The position numbers were made by a program, and so were the translations under genes. The notes beneath the pieces are model-generated. The model made no database searches, had not been told where the DNA came from, and saw only the letters and a program-made list of their open reading frames with translations. Shown here in pieces: positions 27,351-34,496 of a DNA stretch of 64,000 nucleotides. The DNA comes from Ancylobacter defluvii (GTDB lineage: Bacteria; Pseudomonadota; Alphaproteobacteria; Rhizobiales; Xanthobacteraceae): assembly GCF_018390605.1 (NCBI RefSeq), contig NZ_JAHBGD010000005.1, positions 186,001 to 250,000 of the forward strand, given 5' to 3'. The stretch's first letter is position 1. Each line of letters begins with the position of its first letter.

Positions 27351-27709
27351 GACACGATCTCCTCATACTGGCCGGCTTCCCATTTGCACTCGGCCTTGCC
27401 ACCATCGCCGGCGGTCAGCTCCGGCCGCTCGGTCATGAAGGCGTCGGGGAAGGTGAAGATCTGGCCAGTGTCGCAATGCACCTGCAGTTCGCCCGCATCG
27501 GGATCGTAAAGGTCGCTGGCGCTCATGCCGCGATCGAACGTGCGCGTGGCCGTGATGATCGACTCCTTGAACTCCCGTGCGAATTTGCGCTTCTGCCCGG
27601 TGGTGACACCCTTGTTCTGCATGCCGCCGAGCAGCAGCTTCCCGCCGGGCTCCACGTCGAGCTTGGTGCCTTTCCACTGGATGTCGATGATGCCAAGGGA
27701 CTGCGCCAT
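27347..27709 (-). CDS. Phage tail tube protein (Mu gp40 M-like)
   Basis: This 120-residue protein forms the inner tail tube. MAQSLGIIDIQWKGTKLDVEPGGKLLLGG and the RTFDRGMSASDLYDPDAGELQVHCDTGQ stretch are typical of the Mu tube family. It lies 32 bp downstream of the sheath and overlaps the chaperone start. Confidence 0.9.
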   Translation of the reverse strand: MAQSLGIIDIQWKGTKLDVEPGGKLLLGGMQNKGVTTGQKRKFAREFKESIITATRTFDRGMSASDLYDPDAGELQVHCDTGQIFTFPDAFMTERPELTAGDGGKAECKWEAGQYEEIVS

Positions 27710-27741
27710 GCCCCATTCCTCCTATTGCGCGCCGCAGCGCG

Positions 27742-29211
27742 TCAGACCTCGAATTCCAGCGAGCCGGCGAGCACCATCATGTTGCCGATGATGATGATGC
27801 GCAGGCGCGAGTTCAGGCGGTTCTTGTTGCTGTCGTCGCACTCGAACACCGAGCGCGAGACCGTCTCGGAGGACTGCTCGATCCAGCCGCGCCGCTCATA
27901 GAGGGTGCAGCGGGCCGCCCAGCTGCCGAGGGCGCGCTTGGGCGTGACGACGGCGTCGGCGTGCTCGGCCGCCAGCGAGTTGTCTTTCGCCAGCTTCGCG
28001 CGCGGATAGGTGAGCGTGAAATAGGCGCTCCAGTCGTAGCGGATCCGGCTCGCCGTCTTCGGGACCATGATGTCCATCCAGGCGGTGTCGGCGACGTTGA
28101 GGTTCGAAACCTTGTACGTCGTCACCACCCGGTCGATCGTCACCGTACCGCCCGACACCCGGTTGAACGTCGAGATGCCCTTCTTCAAGAGGAGGTTCTG
28201 CTCGCTGTCGATGAAGCAGTCCTTGGAATCGGGCGCGACGATGCCGGTCAGCACAAGCGAGCGCAGCTGGCGGGCGGGATCGTTGGCGAGCTGGAAGGCA
28301 GCGACGCCGGCGAGCGAGGCCGCCCACTTCCACGGCGCCGAGGGCGAGCCCTTCGCGCCGATGATCGAGATGAACGGGCTGTTGGTGATCGCGCCCTTGG
28401 TGACGAGGTCGGAATAGATGCCCTTCGACCCGATATAGGCGTGCGCATCCTTGCGGCCCATCGCCTTGTAGCGCTCGGCGAAGTCGGCGGCGATCTTGCC
28501 GAGATTGGTGGCGTCGTCCCACGGGAAGACGATGTCGGTGAACCACTCGTTGGCGATGGCGTCGAGCACCGTCTGGACGTCGGGATTGGTGGCGCCGCCG
28601 GCCATGGCGACGACCGTGACGGTGGTGCCGGCCGGGATGGTGTCGCCGATGGTGCGGGCGACGGCGAGCGAGATGCCGTTGCCAACCTCGCCCTTGTGCC
28701 TGGCCGTCAGGGTGACGACGCCGGCGGCCGCCAAGGCGGTGACCGGAAGATCGGTGAGCGCATTGATCGCGGCGGCGGCGGCCGTCGCCATGGCGGCCAC
28801 CGTCTGGCCGGCGGTCAGCGCCAGCGGGATACGGGTTTCCTCGACATAGAGCGCGAGGGCACCGCCGGTGGTCGGGACGCCGACGAAGGTGAGCGTGCCC
28901 GTGGCCGCGACGCCGGCGCCGGCATCGGCCAGCGCGGTCAAGAATACCTCGGTGGTGCGGTTGGCCGCCTTGTACGCCTTCACCATGTCGGCGCCGACCG
29001 ATCCGGCGCCGCAATAGGCGATGCCTTCCTCGGGTCGGGTGATCGGGTACAGGGTGCCGGCGACGGCGGTTCCGGCGGCGAGCTTCTGGGCGACGATCAG
29101 CGTGCGCGCCGGATACTCGGTAAGGCCCATGCGGTCATAGACCGGCTTGACCTCGGTGTAGACGCCCGGCTTCTGCCAGTCATAGGGGATTTCATCGAAC
29201 GTAAGCGACAC
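27742..29211 (-). CDS. Contractile tail sheath protein (Mu gp39 L-like)
   Basis: This 489-residue protein is the contractile sheath. It starts at GTG 29211 with MSLTFDEIPYDWQKPGVYTEV, the family opening. Middle FPWDDATNLGKIAADFAERYKAMG and a C-terminal LAVMVPKTASRIRYDWSAYFTL-like region (MDIMVPKTASRIRYDW) follow Mu L. Its presence proves a myovirus-type virion. Confidence 0.93.
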   Translation of the reverse strand: MSLTFDEIPYDWQKPGVYTEVKPVYDRMGLTEYPARTLIVAQKLAAGTAVAGTLYPITRPEEGIAYCGAGSVGADMVKAYKAANRTTEVFLTALADAGAGVAATGTLTFVGVPTTGGALALYVEETRIPLALTAGQTVAAMATAAAAAINALTDLPVTALAAAGVVTLTARHKGEVGNGISLAVARTIGDTIPAGTTVTVVAMAGGATNPDVQTVLDAIANEWFTDIVFPWDDATNLGKIAADFAERYKAMGRKDAHAYIGSKGIYSDLVTKGAITNSPFISIIGAKGSPSAPWKWAASLAGVAAFQLANDPARQLRSLVLTGIVAPDSKDCFIDSEQNLLLKKGISTFNRVSGGTVTIDRVVTTYKVSNLNVADTAWMDIMVPKTASRIRYDWSAYFTLTYPRAKLAKDNSLAAEHADAVVTPKRALGSWAARCTLYERRGWIEQSSETVSRSVFECDDSNKNRLNSRLRIIIIGNMMVLAGSLEFEV

Positions 29212-29219
29212 GGCTCACC

Positions 29220-29432
29220 TCACTTCGTCTTGGCGGCCTTGTCGGCCGGGCTGGTGGCGTCGGGGGTGGCCTCGGCCGCTTTCGGGGGCTGGCCAACCGT
29301 CACCTCCTGATCGGCGAGGCGCCGGCGCCAGAAGGAGTCGAGGTGGACGTAGTCGCCCTCTATCGGCAGATCGCCATCGGGGCCGGGGATCGGGGCGCCG
29401 GTGGTCGGGACGAGGAAGGGTTTCAGGCTCAT
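29220..29432 (-). CDS. DUF2635 protein (Mu gp38-like)
   Basis: This 70-residue protein contains KPFLVPTTGAPIPGPDGDLPIEGDYVHLD and WRRRL, the DUF2635 hallmark, then a low-complexity Ala/Lys end. It overlaps gp37 by ATGA and precedes the sheath by 8 bp, exactly the Mu position. Function unknown. Confidence 0.88.
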   Translation of the reverse strand: MSLKPFLVPTTGAPIPGPDGDLPIEGDYVHLDSFWRRRLADQEVTVGQPPKAAEATPDATSPADKAAKTK

Positions 29433-30046
29433 TCGCTGTCTCCCACAGGCGGCAGGTTGGCGTCGCCGCGCATCGGCAAAGCCGGCACGGCGTCGGGATC
29501 GGGATCGGTGACGACGTCGAAGTCGGATACGAGGCGAAGGAACTGCGGCGCGGCTTCGCCCTCGCCGAGCAGGTCGCCGAGCCCGTTATTGATGGTGAAG
29601 GAGACGATGCCGGCGGCGGCGCCGATCTCGCGCCAGCCGTCGACGGTCGCCTGATTGGCGTCGGTCACCTCAATGCTGCCGATGCCGTTCAGCGTCCGAC
29701 CGTGCAGCGCGGCGACGGCCGCCATGACGGACGGGTAGATGCCGGGGCCGAGCTTGTCGCCCAGCATCGGGCCACTTCGGCCGGTGTTCTTCACGACGAT
29801 GATCAGTCGGAAAGTGAACGTGCCCTTGAAAGAGCGGCCGGCGCCGGACGGCTTCACGCCTTCCCAGCCGATATGCAGGCGCGGCGTGGTGTCGGCGAGC
29901 CGCTTGAACTGCTCTGGAGAGAACGGCAGGCCAACGATCGCCGGCGTGCCGTTCCACTTGGCCGCCGGGAAATAGGGCGCCAGCAACAAGGCGATGGCGA
30001 CGCTGATCTCGCTGATCGGATCGAGATGGCGGACAGGCTCGGCCAT
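29429..30046 (-). CDS. Mu gp37-like protein (DUF1834)
   Basis: This is a 205-residue tail or neck protein. The start at ATG 30046 lies 1 nt from the gp36 stop; an in-frame upstream start would run through gp36. N-terminal HLDPISEISVAIALLLAPYFPAAKW and the TFTFRLIIVVKNTG stretch fit the DUF1834 family. It is presumably at the head-tail connector. Confidence 0.82.
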   Translation of the reverse strand: MAEPVRHLDPISEISVAIALLLAPYFPAAKWNGTPAIVGLPFSPEQFKRLADTTPRLHIGWEGVKPSGAGRSFKGTFTFRLIIVVKNTGRSGPMLGDKLGPGIYPSVMAAVAALHGRTLNGIGSIEVTDANQATVDGWREIGAAAGIVSFTINNGLGDLLGEGEAAPQFLRLVSDFDVVTDPDPDAVPALPMRGDANLPPVGDSE

Positions 30047-30047
30047 G

Positions 30048-30470
30048 TCAGAGCCCTCCATCGCGGCGCATGACGAAGGCCGGCGTCCGGTCGGAGGCCC
30101 GCGCGGAGCTGCCGGTGGCCAGCGGCGCGACACCCTCAAGCGAGGCCTCGCCCGTGGCCAGCTGGTCGAGCCACGACAGGACTTCCTTGCACGCCAGTCG
30201 CATCTGCTCGGTCGGCTCACGATCACCACCATGAGCCAGATCGAATCGAGCGAGCACGCAAGCCGCGCGCTGCAGCTCCATGGGGGCCGGCGAAACGGGT
30301 GTCGCATAGCGAAGCCTCAGACGGCTATCGATCCGCAGGGAGGCGTCGGCAAGCGCGCTCTCGATGCGCGCCGGGATCACCGCGTCCGGGATGTCGCCAT
30401 CGGCGACGGAGAAGCGGATCATCTCCACCTCCCCGTAGCGGGCGATCATGTTGGCGACGGTCGCGTACAT
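30048..30470 (-). CDS. DUF1320 protein (Mu gp36-like)
   Basis: This 140-residue protein has the typical opening MYATVANMIARYGEVEMIRFS and a helical core (RIESALADASLRIDSRLRLRYATP). Mu gp36 homologues belong to the head-completion or adaptor (gp6-like) group. It lies between the major capsid block and the tail genes. Family call secure, role inferred. Confidence 0.88.
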   Translation of the reverse strand: MYATVANMIARYGEVEMIRFSVADGDIPDAVIPARIESALADASLRIDSRLRLRYATPVSPAPMELQRAACVLARFDLAHGGDREPTEQMRLACKEVLSWLDQLATGEASLEGVAPLATGSSARASDRTPAFVMRRDGGL

Positions 30471-30509
30471 GGTGAGTTCCGGCGCGCGAAGAGGCGCGTG
30501 AGAGGGGTC

Positions 30510-31196
30510 TTAAGGGGCGGTTACTTTCGCCCCTCGTCGCGCCTTGGCGGCGACGGGGGCGGCCGCAGTTGCCGCCTCCGTCGCCTCGCCGGTTTCCGAC
30601 GTAACGACAGGGTCGGCCGCAGATGCGCCCCCCGTTGCCACGCCGGCTTCCGACGTCGGCACGGCGAGGCTGGAGACCCCATCCGGGAGGCTGGAGACCT
30701 CGGAGCCCGACGCCGGCGCACCCGCCTCGGGCTCCGGCTGTGCATCATGGCCATCGGCTTCCGCCGGCGGCGCGACCTTCAGAAATCCACCCGATCCGAC
30801 CGTGAAGCCGTGCTCCTCGAGGAGACGGCGGGCACGCGCGGACGCGCTCTCGACGAAGGTGAGCGGCGGGAGATGGCCGACAACGGCCACCTCCGCGAGG
30901 TCGTAAACCTCCTTCGCGATCAGCCCGGCGAGCGCCCCAGGCGCACCGGAGGCGATCAACACCACCGCGAGCGTGTCGACCTCGCCTCGGCCGGCGGACG
31001 GCAAAGTCCCGTCCGCCGGCCCGGCTGTTGCGCTCTCAGGGTTATCGGCGAAGGTCACGGAGAGGAGCGGCTCGCCGCGCAGGCGCTCGATCAGCTCGTC
31101 GGAAAGCTCACCCGGCGCATAGACCTTGCGCGCCGGGTGTTCGATGCCCGCGCGGCGGAAGCCGGGCTGGGCGCAGATGATGACGACGTGCTTCAT
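30510..31196 (-). CDS. Mu gp35-like protein with long low-complexity tail
   Basis: This is a 228-residue protein starting MKHVVIICAQPGFRRAGIEHPARKVY; ATG 31196 was chosen since upstream in-frame codons overlap the capsid gene. The first 85 residues match the Mu gp35 region (FluMu gp35 family) in position and pattern. The last 90 residues are a biased Ala/Pro/Ser/Glu stretch. Function unknown. Confidence 0.7.
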   Translation of the reverse strand: MKHVVIICAQPGFRRAGIEHPARKVYAPGELSDELIERLRGEPLLSVTFADNPESATAGPADGTLPSAGRGEVDTLAVVLIASGAPGALAGLIAKEVYDLAEVAVVGHLPPLTFVESASARARRLLEEHGFTVGSGGFLKVAPPAEADGHDAQPEPEAGAPASGSEVSSLPDGVSSLAVPTSEAGVATGGASAADPVVTSETGEATEAATAAAPVAAKARRGAKVTAP

Positions 31197-31210
31197 GGTG
31201 CGCGCTCCGC

Positions 31211-32104
31211 TCAGGCCAGCCACGGCACGACGAGCAGCTCGGCGGTGCCTTTCCACTCGTTGGTTTCGCCGCCGGCCGCGTTCTCGCTGTTCAGCAGCTT
31301 GCGGCCAGCGCTCTCCAGCGCCGGCGGCACGATCAGCAGCTTGGGCATGAGGCCCAGCGGGCGGCCGTAGTCGCCCTTCATGCCGGACAGGCCGGCGCGG
31401 GCGATCGCATAGTTCGCCGCGTTGAGGGTCTGCTTCGAGCCCCAGGCGAACTGCCAGAAGCCGAAGCCGACATTGTGCCGGCCATCCACGCCGTACAGGA
31501 ACTGCTTGCGCTCGAAGACATTGTCATCGTCTTCGCGGTCCTTGCGGACGAGCTGGATGTTCTTGCGGACCTGCAGCAGTAGCGGCTTGAGGGCGCGGGA
31601 ATTGTCGACGAGGAACCACGGCGTGCCCGCGCCGCCATCGGTGTTGGCCACCGAGATGACCTTGCCGTTCTCGTCGAGCACCGGGTGATCGGTGTCGAAG
31701 AAGTACTGCTTATCATAGCAGGGGGTGGCGAAACCCGCCTTCAGCAGCGCCCAGGAGAGCTGGTCGTAATTGGCGCCGGACGAGCGGCCCATTTCCTCGA
31801 ACAGCGGTGAATAGATGCCGAGCGTGTCATCCTCGATGTCGTTGCGATCGACACCGATGGTCAGCTCGAAATCCTTGTTGGTGACGGAATAGCCGGAGTT
31901 CGACAGGTTCTGCACCTGACGATCGCCGATCCATTCCCGCATGTTCGGGATCTTGCCGATCCAGCCATATTCCTCGGTCTTGGTGGTCGAGGTCACGCGG
32001 GTGGCGATGCGCTCCCACATGGGGGCGGCCTGCCCGAGGCCGCGCTGGAATGCGGCGTTGAAGCCGACATACAGGTTGGAGAGGTTGGCGCGATTGATGA
32101 TCAT
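31211..32104 (-). CDS. Major capsid protein (Mu gp34 T-like)
   Basis: This 297-residue protein is the main head subunit. It opens MIINRANLSNLYVGFNAAFQRGL, the Mu T family start, and contains EYGWIGKIPNMREWIGDR and FFDTDHPVLDENG. The start at ATG 32104 is preferred to an in-frame one 51 bp upstream that overlaps the decoration-like gene. Downstream of protease, scaffold and cement genes. Confidence 0.95.
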   Translation of the reverse strand: MIINRANLSNLYVGFNAAFQRGLGQAAPMWERIATRVTSTTKTEEYGWIGKIPNMREWIGDRQVQNLSNSGYSVTNKDFELTIGVDRNDIEDDTLGIYSPLFEEMGRSSGANYDQLSWALLKAGFATPCYDKQYFFDTDHPVLDENGKVISVANTDGGAGTPWFLVDNSRALKPLLLQVRKNIQLVRKDREDDDNVFERKQFLYGVDGRHNVGFGFWQFAWGSKQTLNAANYAIARAGLSGMKGDYGRPLGLMPKLLIVPPALESAGRKLLNSENAAGGETNEWKGTAELLVVPWLA

Positions 32105-32120
32105 ATGCCCGTCGCTCCGC

Positions 32121-32528
32121 TCAGAACTCGACCCACACGCCCTGCGCGTCGACATCGCGGACGATGCCGGCGACGCTGCGGGTGTTGGTGCCGTTGGTTT
32201 TCGCGACGGTCTGATCGTCGACGATGTAGCAGTTGGTACCGATGTCGGCCCGCGTGATGGCGTCGCCGGCCGCCGAGTTCTCGAAGCGGTAGCACCCGCG
32301 CAGCACGCGCGCGCTCGCCGCGCCGGCAGCTCCGGCCGTGTTGTCGATGGTCTCGGCCGCCATGAAGCCGCCGTGCAGCGTGGTCGCGGTCGCGCCCGGC
32401 GTCAGGTTGCCGGCGGCATCGAGAGCCACAAGGGCGCCCTGGAAGATCTTCTTCGCGGCAGCGACGGGAAAATAGAACTCCCGGCTGTCGCGATAGGGGG
32501 TGTCACGCTCGGCGGTCAGGGCCGTCAT
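32121..32528 (-). CDS. Capsid cement/decoration-like protein
   Basis: This 135-residue protein sits between protease and major capsid, where many Mu-like phages encode a head decoration protein. Beta-rich text (REFYFPVAAAKKIFQGALVALDAAGNLTPG, then CYRFENSAAGDAI) matches the capsid cement type. Start ATG 32528, 1 nt from the protease stop. Confidence 0.7.
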   Translation of the reverse strand: MTALTAERDTPYRDSREFYFPVAAAKKIFQGALVALDAAGNLTPGATATTLHGGFMAAETIDNTAGAAGAASARVLRGCYRFENSAAGDAITRADIGTNCYIVDDQTVAKTNGTNTRSVAGIVRDVDAQGVWVEF

Positions 32529-32529
32529 G

Positions 32530-33105
32530 TCAGATGTTCTCCATTCCGAGCGACTTGCGGCTCGCGATGAACTGTTCGGTGGTGAGGCCCATCTGCGAGC
32601 ACAGCTCGATCTGGTCCGACGTCAGGCCCGACGCCGGATCGTTCTTGTCCTTGGGCGGGACGACGACACGGCCGGAATGGAGCGACACCATCGCGCCGAG
32701 TTCCTTCTCGACGCCCGCCGGGTCTTTCATGTGCCGCTCGATGTAGTGATCGCGGATTGGCACGATGGCCGTCTTGCCGGCAGCAATGGCCTCGTCGATC
32801 ACCCGCGTGGCTTCCCTCTTCGCCGCGTCGTTATGCTGGGTGGTCAGCTGCGTCTGCAGTTCCAGCACCGTGGTACGCAGCTTGGCGATGTCGGTGTCGC
32901 CGGCCGACTGGCGGGTCTGCAGCTCGATCACCATGGCGTCGGGCGCGAGGTTGTCGGCGAGGCCGGCCGCCTTACGGATGCCGGCAAGCTGGGTGCTGTG
33001 GGTGTCGATCACCGTCTTCTGGGCGGCGATGGCGGTCAGTACATCGGCCTCGGCCACATCGGCGCCGAGCCCGAGCGCCTGACGCGCCCGTGCGAGAAAG
33101 TCCAT
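32530..33105 (-). CDS. Nested scaffold protein (Mu Z-like) from internal start
   Basis: This is an in-frame internal start of the protease gene: ATG at 33105 opening MDFLARARQALGLGADV, preceded by GGAG (33115-33112) at 6-7 nt spacing. The product would be 191 residues, containing only the helical scaffold half. In Mu, scaffold gpZ is produced separately from the same frame as protease gpI, so an internal start is expected here. Confidence 0.6.
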   Translation of the reverse strand: MDFLARARQALGLGADVAEADVLTAIAAQKTVIDTHSTQLAGIRKAAGLADNLAPDAMVIELQTRQSAGDTDIAKLRTTVLELQTQLTTQHNDAAKREATRVIDEAIAAGKTAIVPIRDHYIERHMKDPAGVEKELGAMVSLHSGRVVVPPKDKNDPASGLTSDQIELCSQMGLTTEQFIASRKSLGMENI

Positions 33106-33561
33106 GTCTTCGCTCCGGTCGTGGAGAGTGGTGAGGCTGGAAAGGTTCGGGATGTTGGTGAGGCTCGCGCGCAGGACGCCGGTCACCTCGTTGCCGTCCG
33201 GCCGGCGGGTCAGCGCCGGCGACAGGCCACGGTAAGCGCGGTCGGCGACCAGGGCGGCGCCGGTGACGGTCCACTCGACCTTGCCCCAGATCCCGTCATC
33301 GCGGGATTGCAGCTCCACGATCCACCCGCGCGCGGGAGAGGGCTCGCCCTTCGGGGCAAGGCGGTCGATGGAGTGGTTCTCGTCGATCGGCAACCGGCCG
33401 CCCGTTGCGGCGAGCGAATTGCGGATCACCTGTGCCGCGTCGCGCAGCACGAAGGGGCCGCGTCCGTCCACGCCGCGAAATTCGCCGGCCGGGACGAGAT
33501 GCACCCAGTCCGGCGCGGTGGCGCCGGCGGGAAGCTGCGAGAAGAGGATGACGGGGTCCAT
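32530..33561 (-). CDS. Head maturation protease and scaffold (Mu gp32 I-like)
   Basis: This is a 343-residue Mu I family protein. The N-terminal 150 residues form the protease (PIDENHSIDRLAPKGEPSPARGWI has the HSxD-like catalytic region and VADRAYRGLSPAL the serine region). The C-terminal part is the coiled-coil scaffold ending EQFIASRKSLGMENI. The ATG at 33561 is favoured over a TTG at 33570 and lies 37 nt from the conserved palindrome. As in Mu, a nested scaffold (Z-type) can be made from an internal start. Confidence 0.9.
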   Translation of the reverse strand: MDPVILFSQLPAGATAPDWVHLVPAGEFRGVDGRGPFVLRDAAQVIRNSLAATGGRLPIDENHSIDRLAPKGEPSPARGWIVELQSRDDGIWGKVEWTVTGAALVADRAYRGLSPALTRRPDGNEVTGVLRASLTNIPNLSSLTTLHDRSEDMDFLARARQALGLGADVAEADVLTAIAAQKTVIDTHSTQLAGIRKAAGLADNLAPDAMVIELQTRQSAGDTDIAKLRTTVLELQTQLTTQHNDAAKREATRVIDEAIAAGKTAIVPIRDHYIERHMKDPAGVEKELGAMVSLHSGRVVVPPKDKNDPASGLTSDQIELCSQMGLTTEQFIASRKSLGMENI

Positions 33562-33570
33562 ACCCGCCAA

Positions 33571-33768
33571 TTTGCCGGGACACCGTCCGGCTGTTCATGG
33601 CCGCATATGCGGCCTGTAGACCTATCTGGAAGGCGCGACGCTGGCGGGCTGGCGGGGGCGATACGGGCCGATCTAGCGGGAGCCCTCCGAAAAGCCGCCC
33701 CGGAGGCCTCTTACGCCTCTTACCGGCATGTTAGAGCCCGGTGAAGAGGTGCGGACGGCACATCGATG
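33571..33768. other. Non-coding gap between gp31 and the protease gene
   Basis: 198 bp without a gene. It holds the palindrome unit at 33593-33617, a GCCGG...CCGGC hairpin just ahead of the protease start, a CCTCCG...CGGAGG hairpin near 33688-33710, and a short repeat ggcatgttagagccc near 33727 that resembles ggcatgtaagagccc near 13357. It probably contains the promoter of the head module. Confidence 0.5.
33593..33617. promoter_or_regulatory. Late-region palindrome, copy 2 (ahead of the protease gene)
   Basis: ggccgc-atat-gcggcc at 33599-33614 with the same gttcat left flank as the other copies. It is a perfect 16-bp palindrome. The ATG of the protease at 33561 is 37 nt away, the same distance as copy 1 to gp46. 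In Mu the C-dependent promoter PI lies ahead of gene I, the homologue of this protease. Confidence 0.65.
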
Positions 33769-34287
33769 TCAACGCCCGAGGCCGATCGCCCGGTCGAGAG
33801 CATCAACCAGCGTCTCATAGATCGTCAACTCGTCTTCGTCGCTGATGCCCAAATAGGGGCGCGCGGGGATCGTCACCTCTTCGGCGGCGACGAGGCCGGT
33901 GGAGAGCCAGAAGCGCAGCTTGCGCGCCCGCACCGGACGGATGACGGCGCCGAACTGGTGGACGGCGGCATAGATCTTGTTGGTGCCGATCTCGACGCTG
34001 TCGTGCGTGGCGCGCCGGGTGATCGAGCCCATCAGGCCGCCGCGCATGCCGCTCTCGCGCAAGATGCCGGGGCCGCGCTTGATGCTCTCATAGAGCGGGT
34101 TCAGCGGCTCCCAGGCGTTGCCCTCGGGATCGACGGCCTTCTCGAAACGCGTGTGGGTGCTTTCGACTAGAGCGGTGCCGATCGCCCGCATGATCGGGGC
34201 GGTGTCCGACACCACGCCGCGCAACTGGGCGAAAGCGCGGATGGCGGCATCGCCGACGACTTGCGTCTGAAGGGTGACGCCGCTCAT
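33769..34287 (-). CDS. Virion morphogenesis protein (Mu gp31 G-like)
   Basis: This is a 172-residue tail-completion or head-joining protein of the phage virion morphogenesis family. IGTALVESTHTRFEKAVDPEGNAWEPLNPLYE and the late IPARPYLGISDED are hallmarks. Start overlaps the small upstream gene by ATGA. Confidence 0.9.
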   Translation of the reverse strand: MSGVTLQTQVVGDAAIRAFAQLRGVVSDTAPIMRAIGTALVESTHTRFEKAVDPEGNAWEPLNPLYESIKRGPGILRESGMRGGLMGSITRRATHDSVEIGTNKIYAAVHQFGAVIRPVRARKLRFWLSTGLVAAEEVTIPARPYLGISDEDELTIYETLVDALDRAIGLGR

Positions 34288-34496
34288 TCGGCCGCTGCGG
34301 GACGCTCGTTTTTGGGACTATCGTCGCCGGCCTCGGCGCGCCGGGTGTCCTGCGCACGTCGCAGCAGCCCATAGGCGGAGCTGCGCCGATGAGCGTCGGA
34401 CACACGCTCCTCCTCGCGCAGAACTTCGTCGCTGCCATCGACCAGCTCGGAGCGGTCGTGCTTCAGCTCGACGAAATCGTAGATTACCGCCTTCAT
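34284..34496 (-). CDS. Small acidic protein between gp30 and gp31
   Basis: This 70-residue charged protein (MKAVIYDFVELKHDRSELVDGSDEVLREEERV) has the ATG at 34496 overlapping the gp30 stop as TGATG. A DUF-like small gene is often found here in alphaproteobacterial Mu-like phages. Role unknown. Confidence 0.6.
   Translation of the reverse strand: MKAVIYDFVELKHDRSELVDGSDEVLREEERVSDAHRRSSAYGLLRRAQDTRRAEAGDDSPKNERPAAAE

Noticed and set aside
33685-33735. Intrinsic terminator between gp31 and the protease gene
   Set aside because: The CCTCCG...CGGAGG hairpin has no T-tract on either strand, so I describe it only as a hairpin in the non-coding gap.
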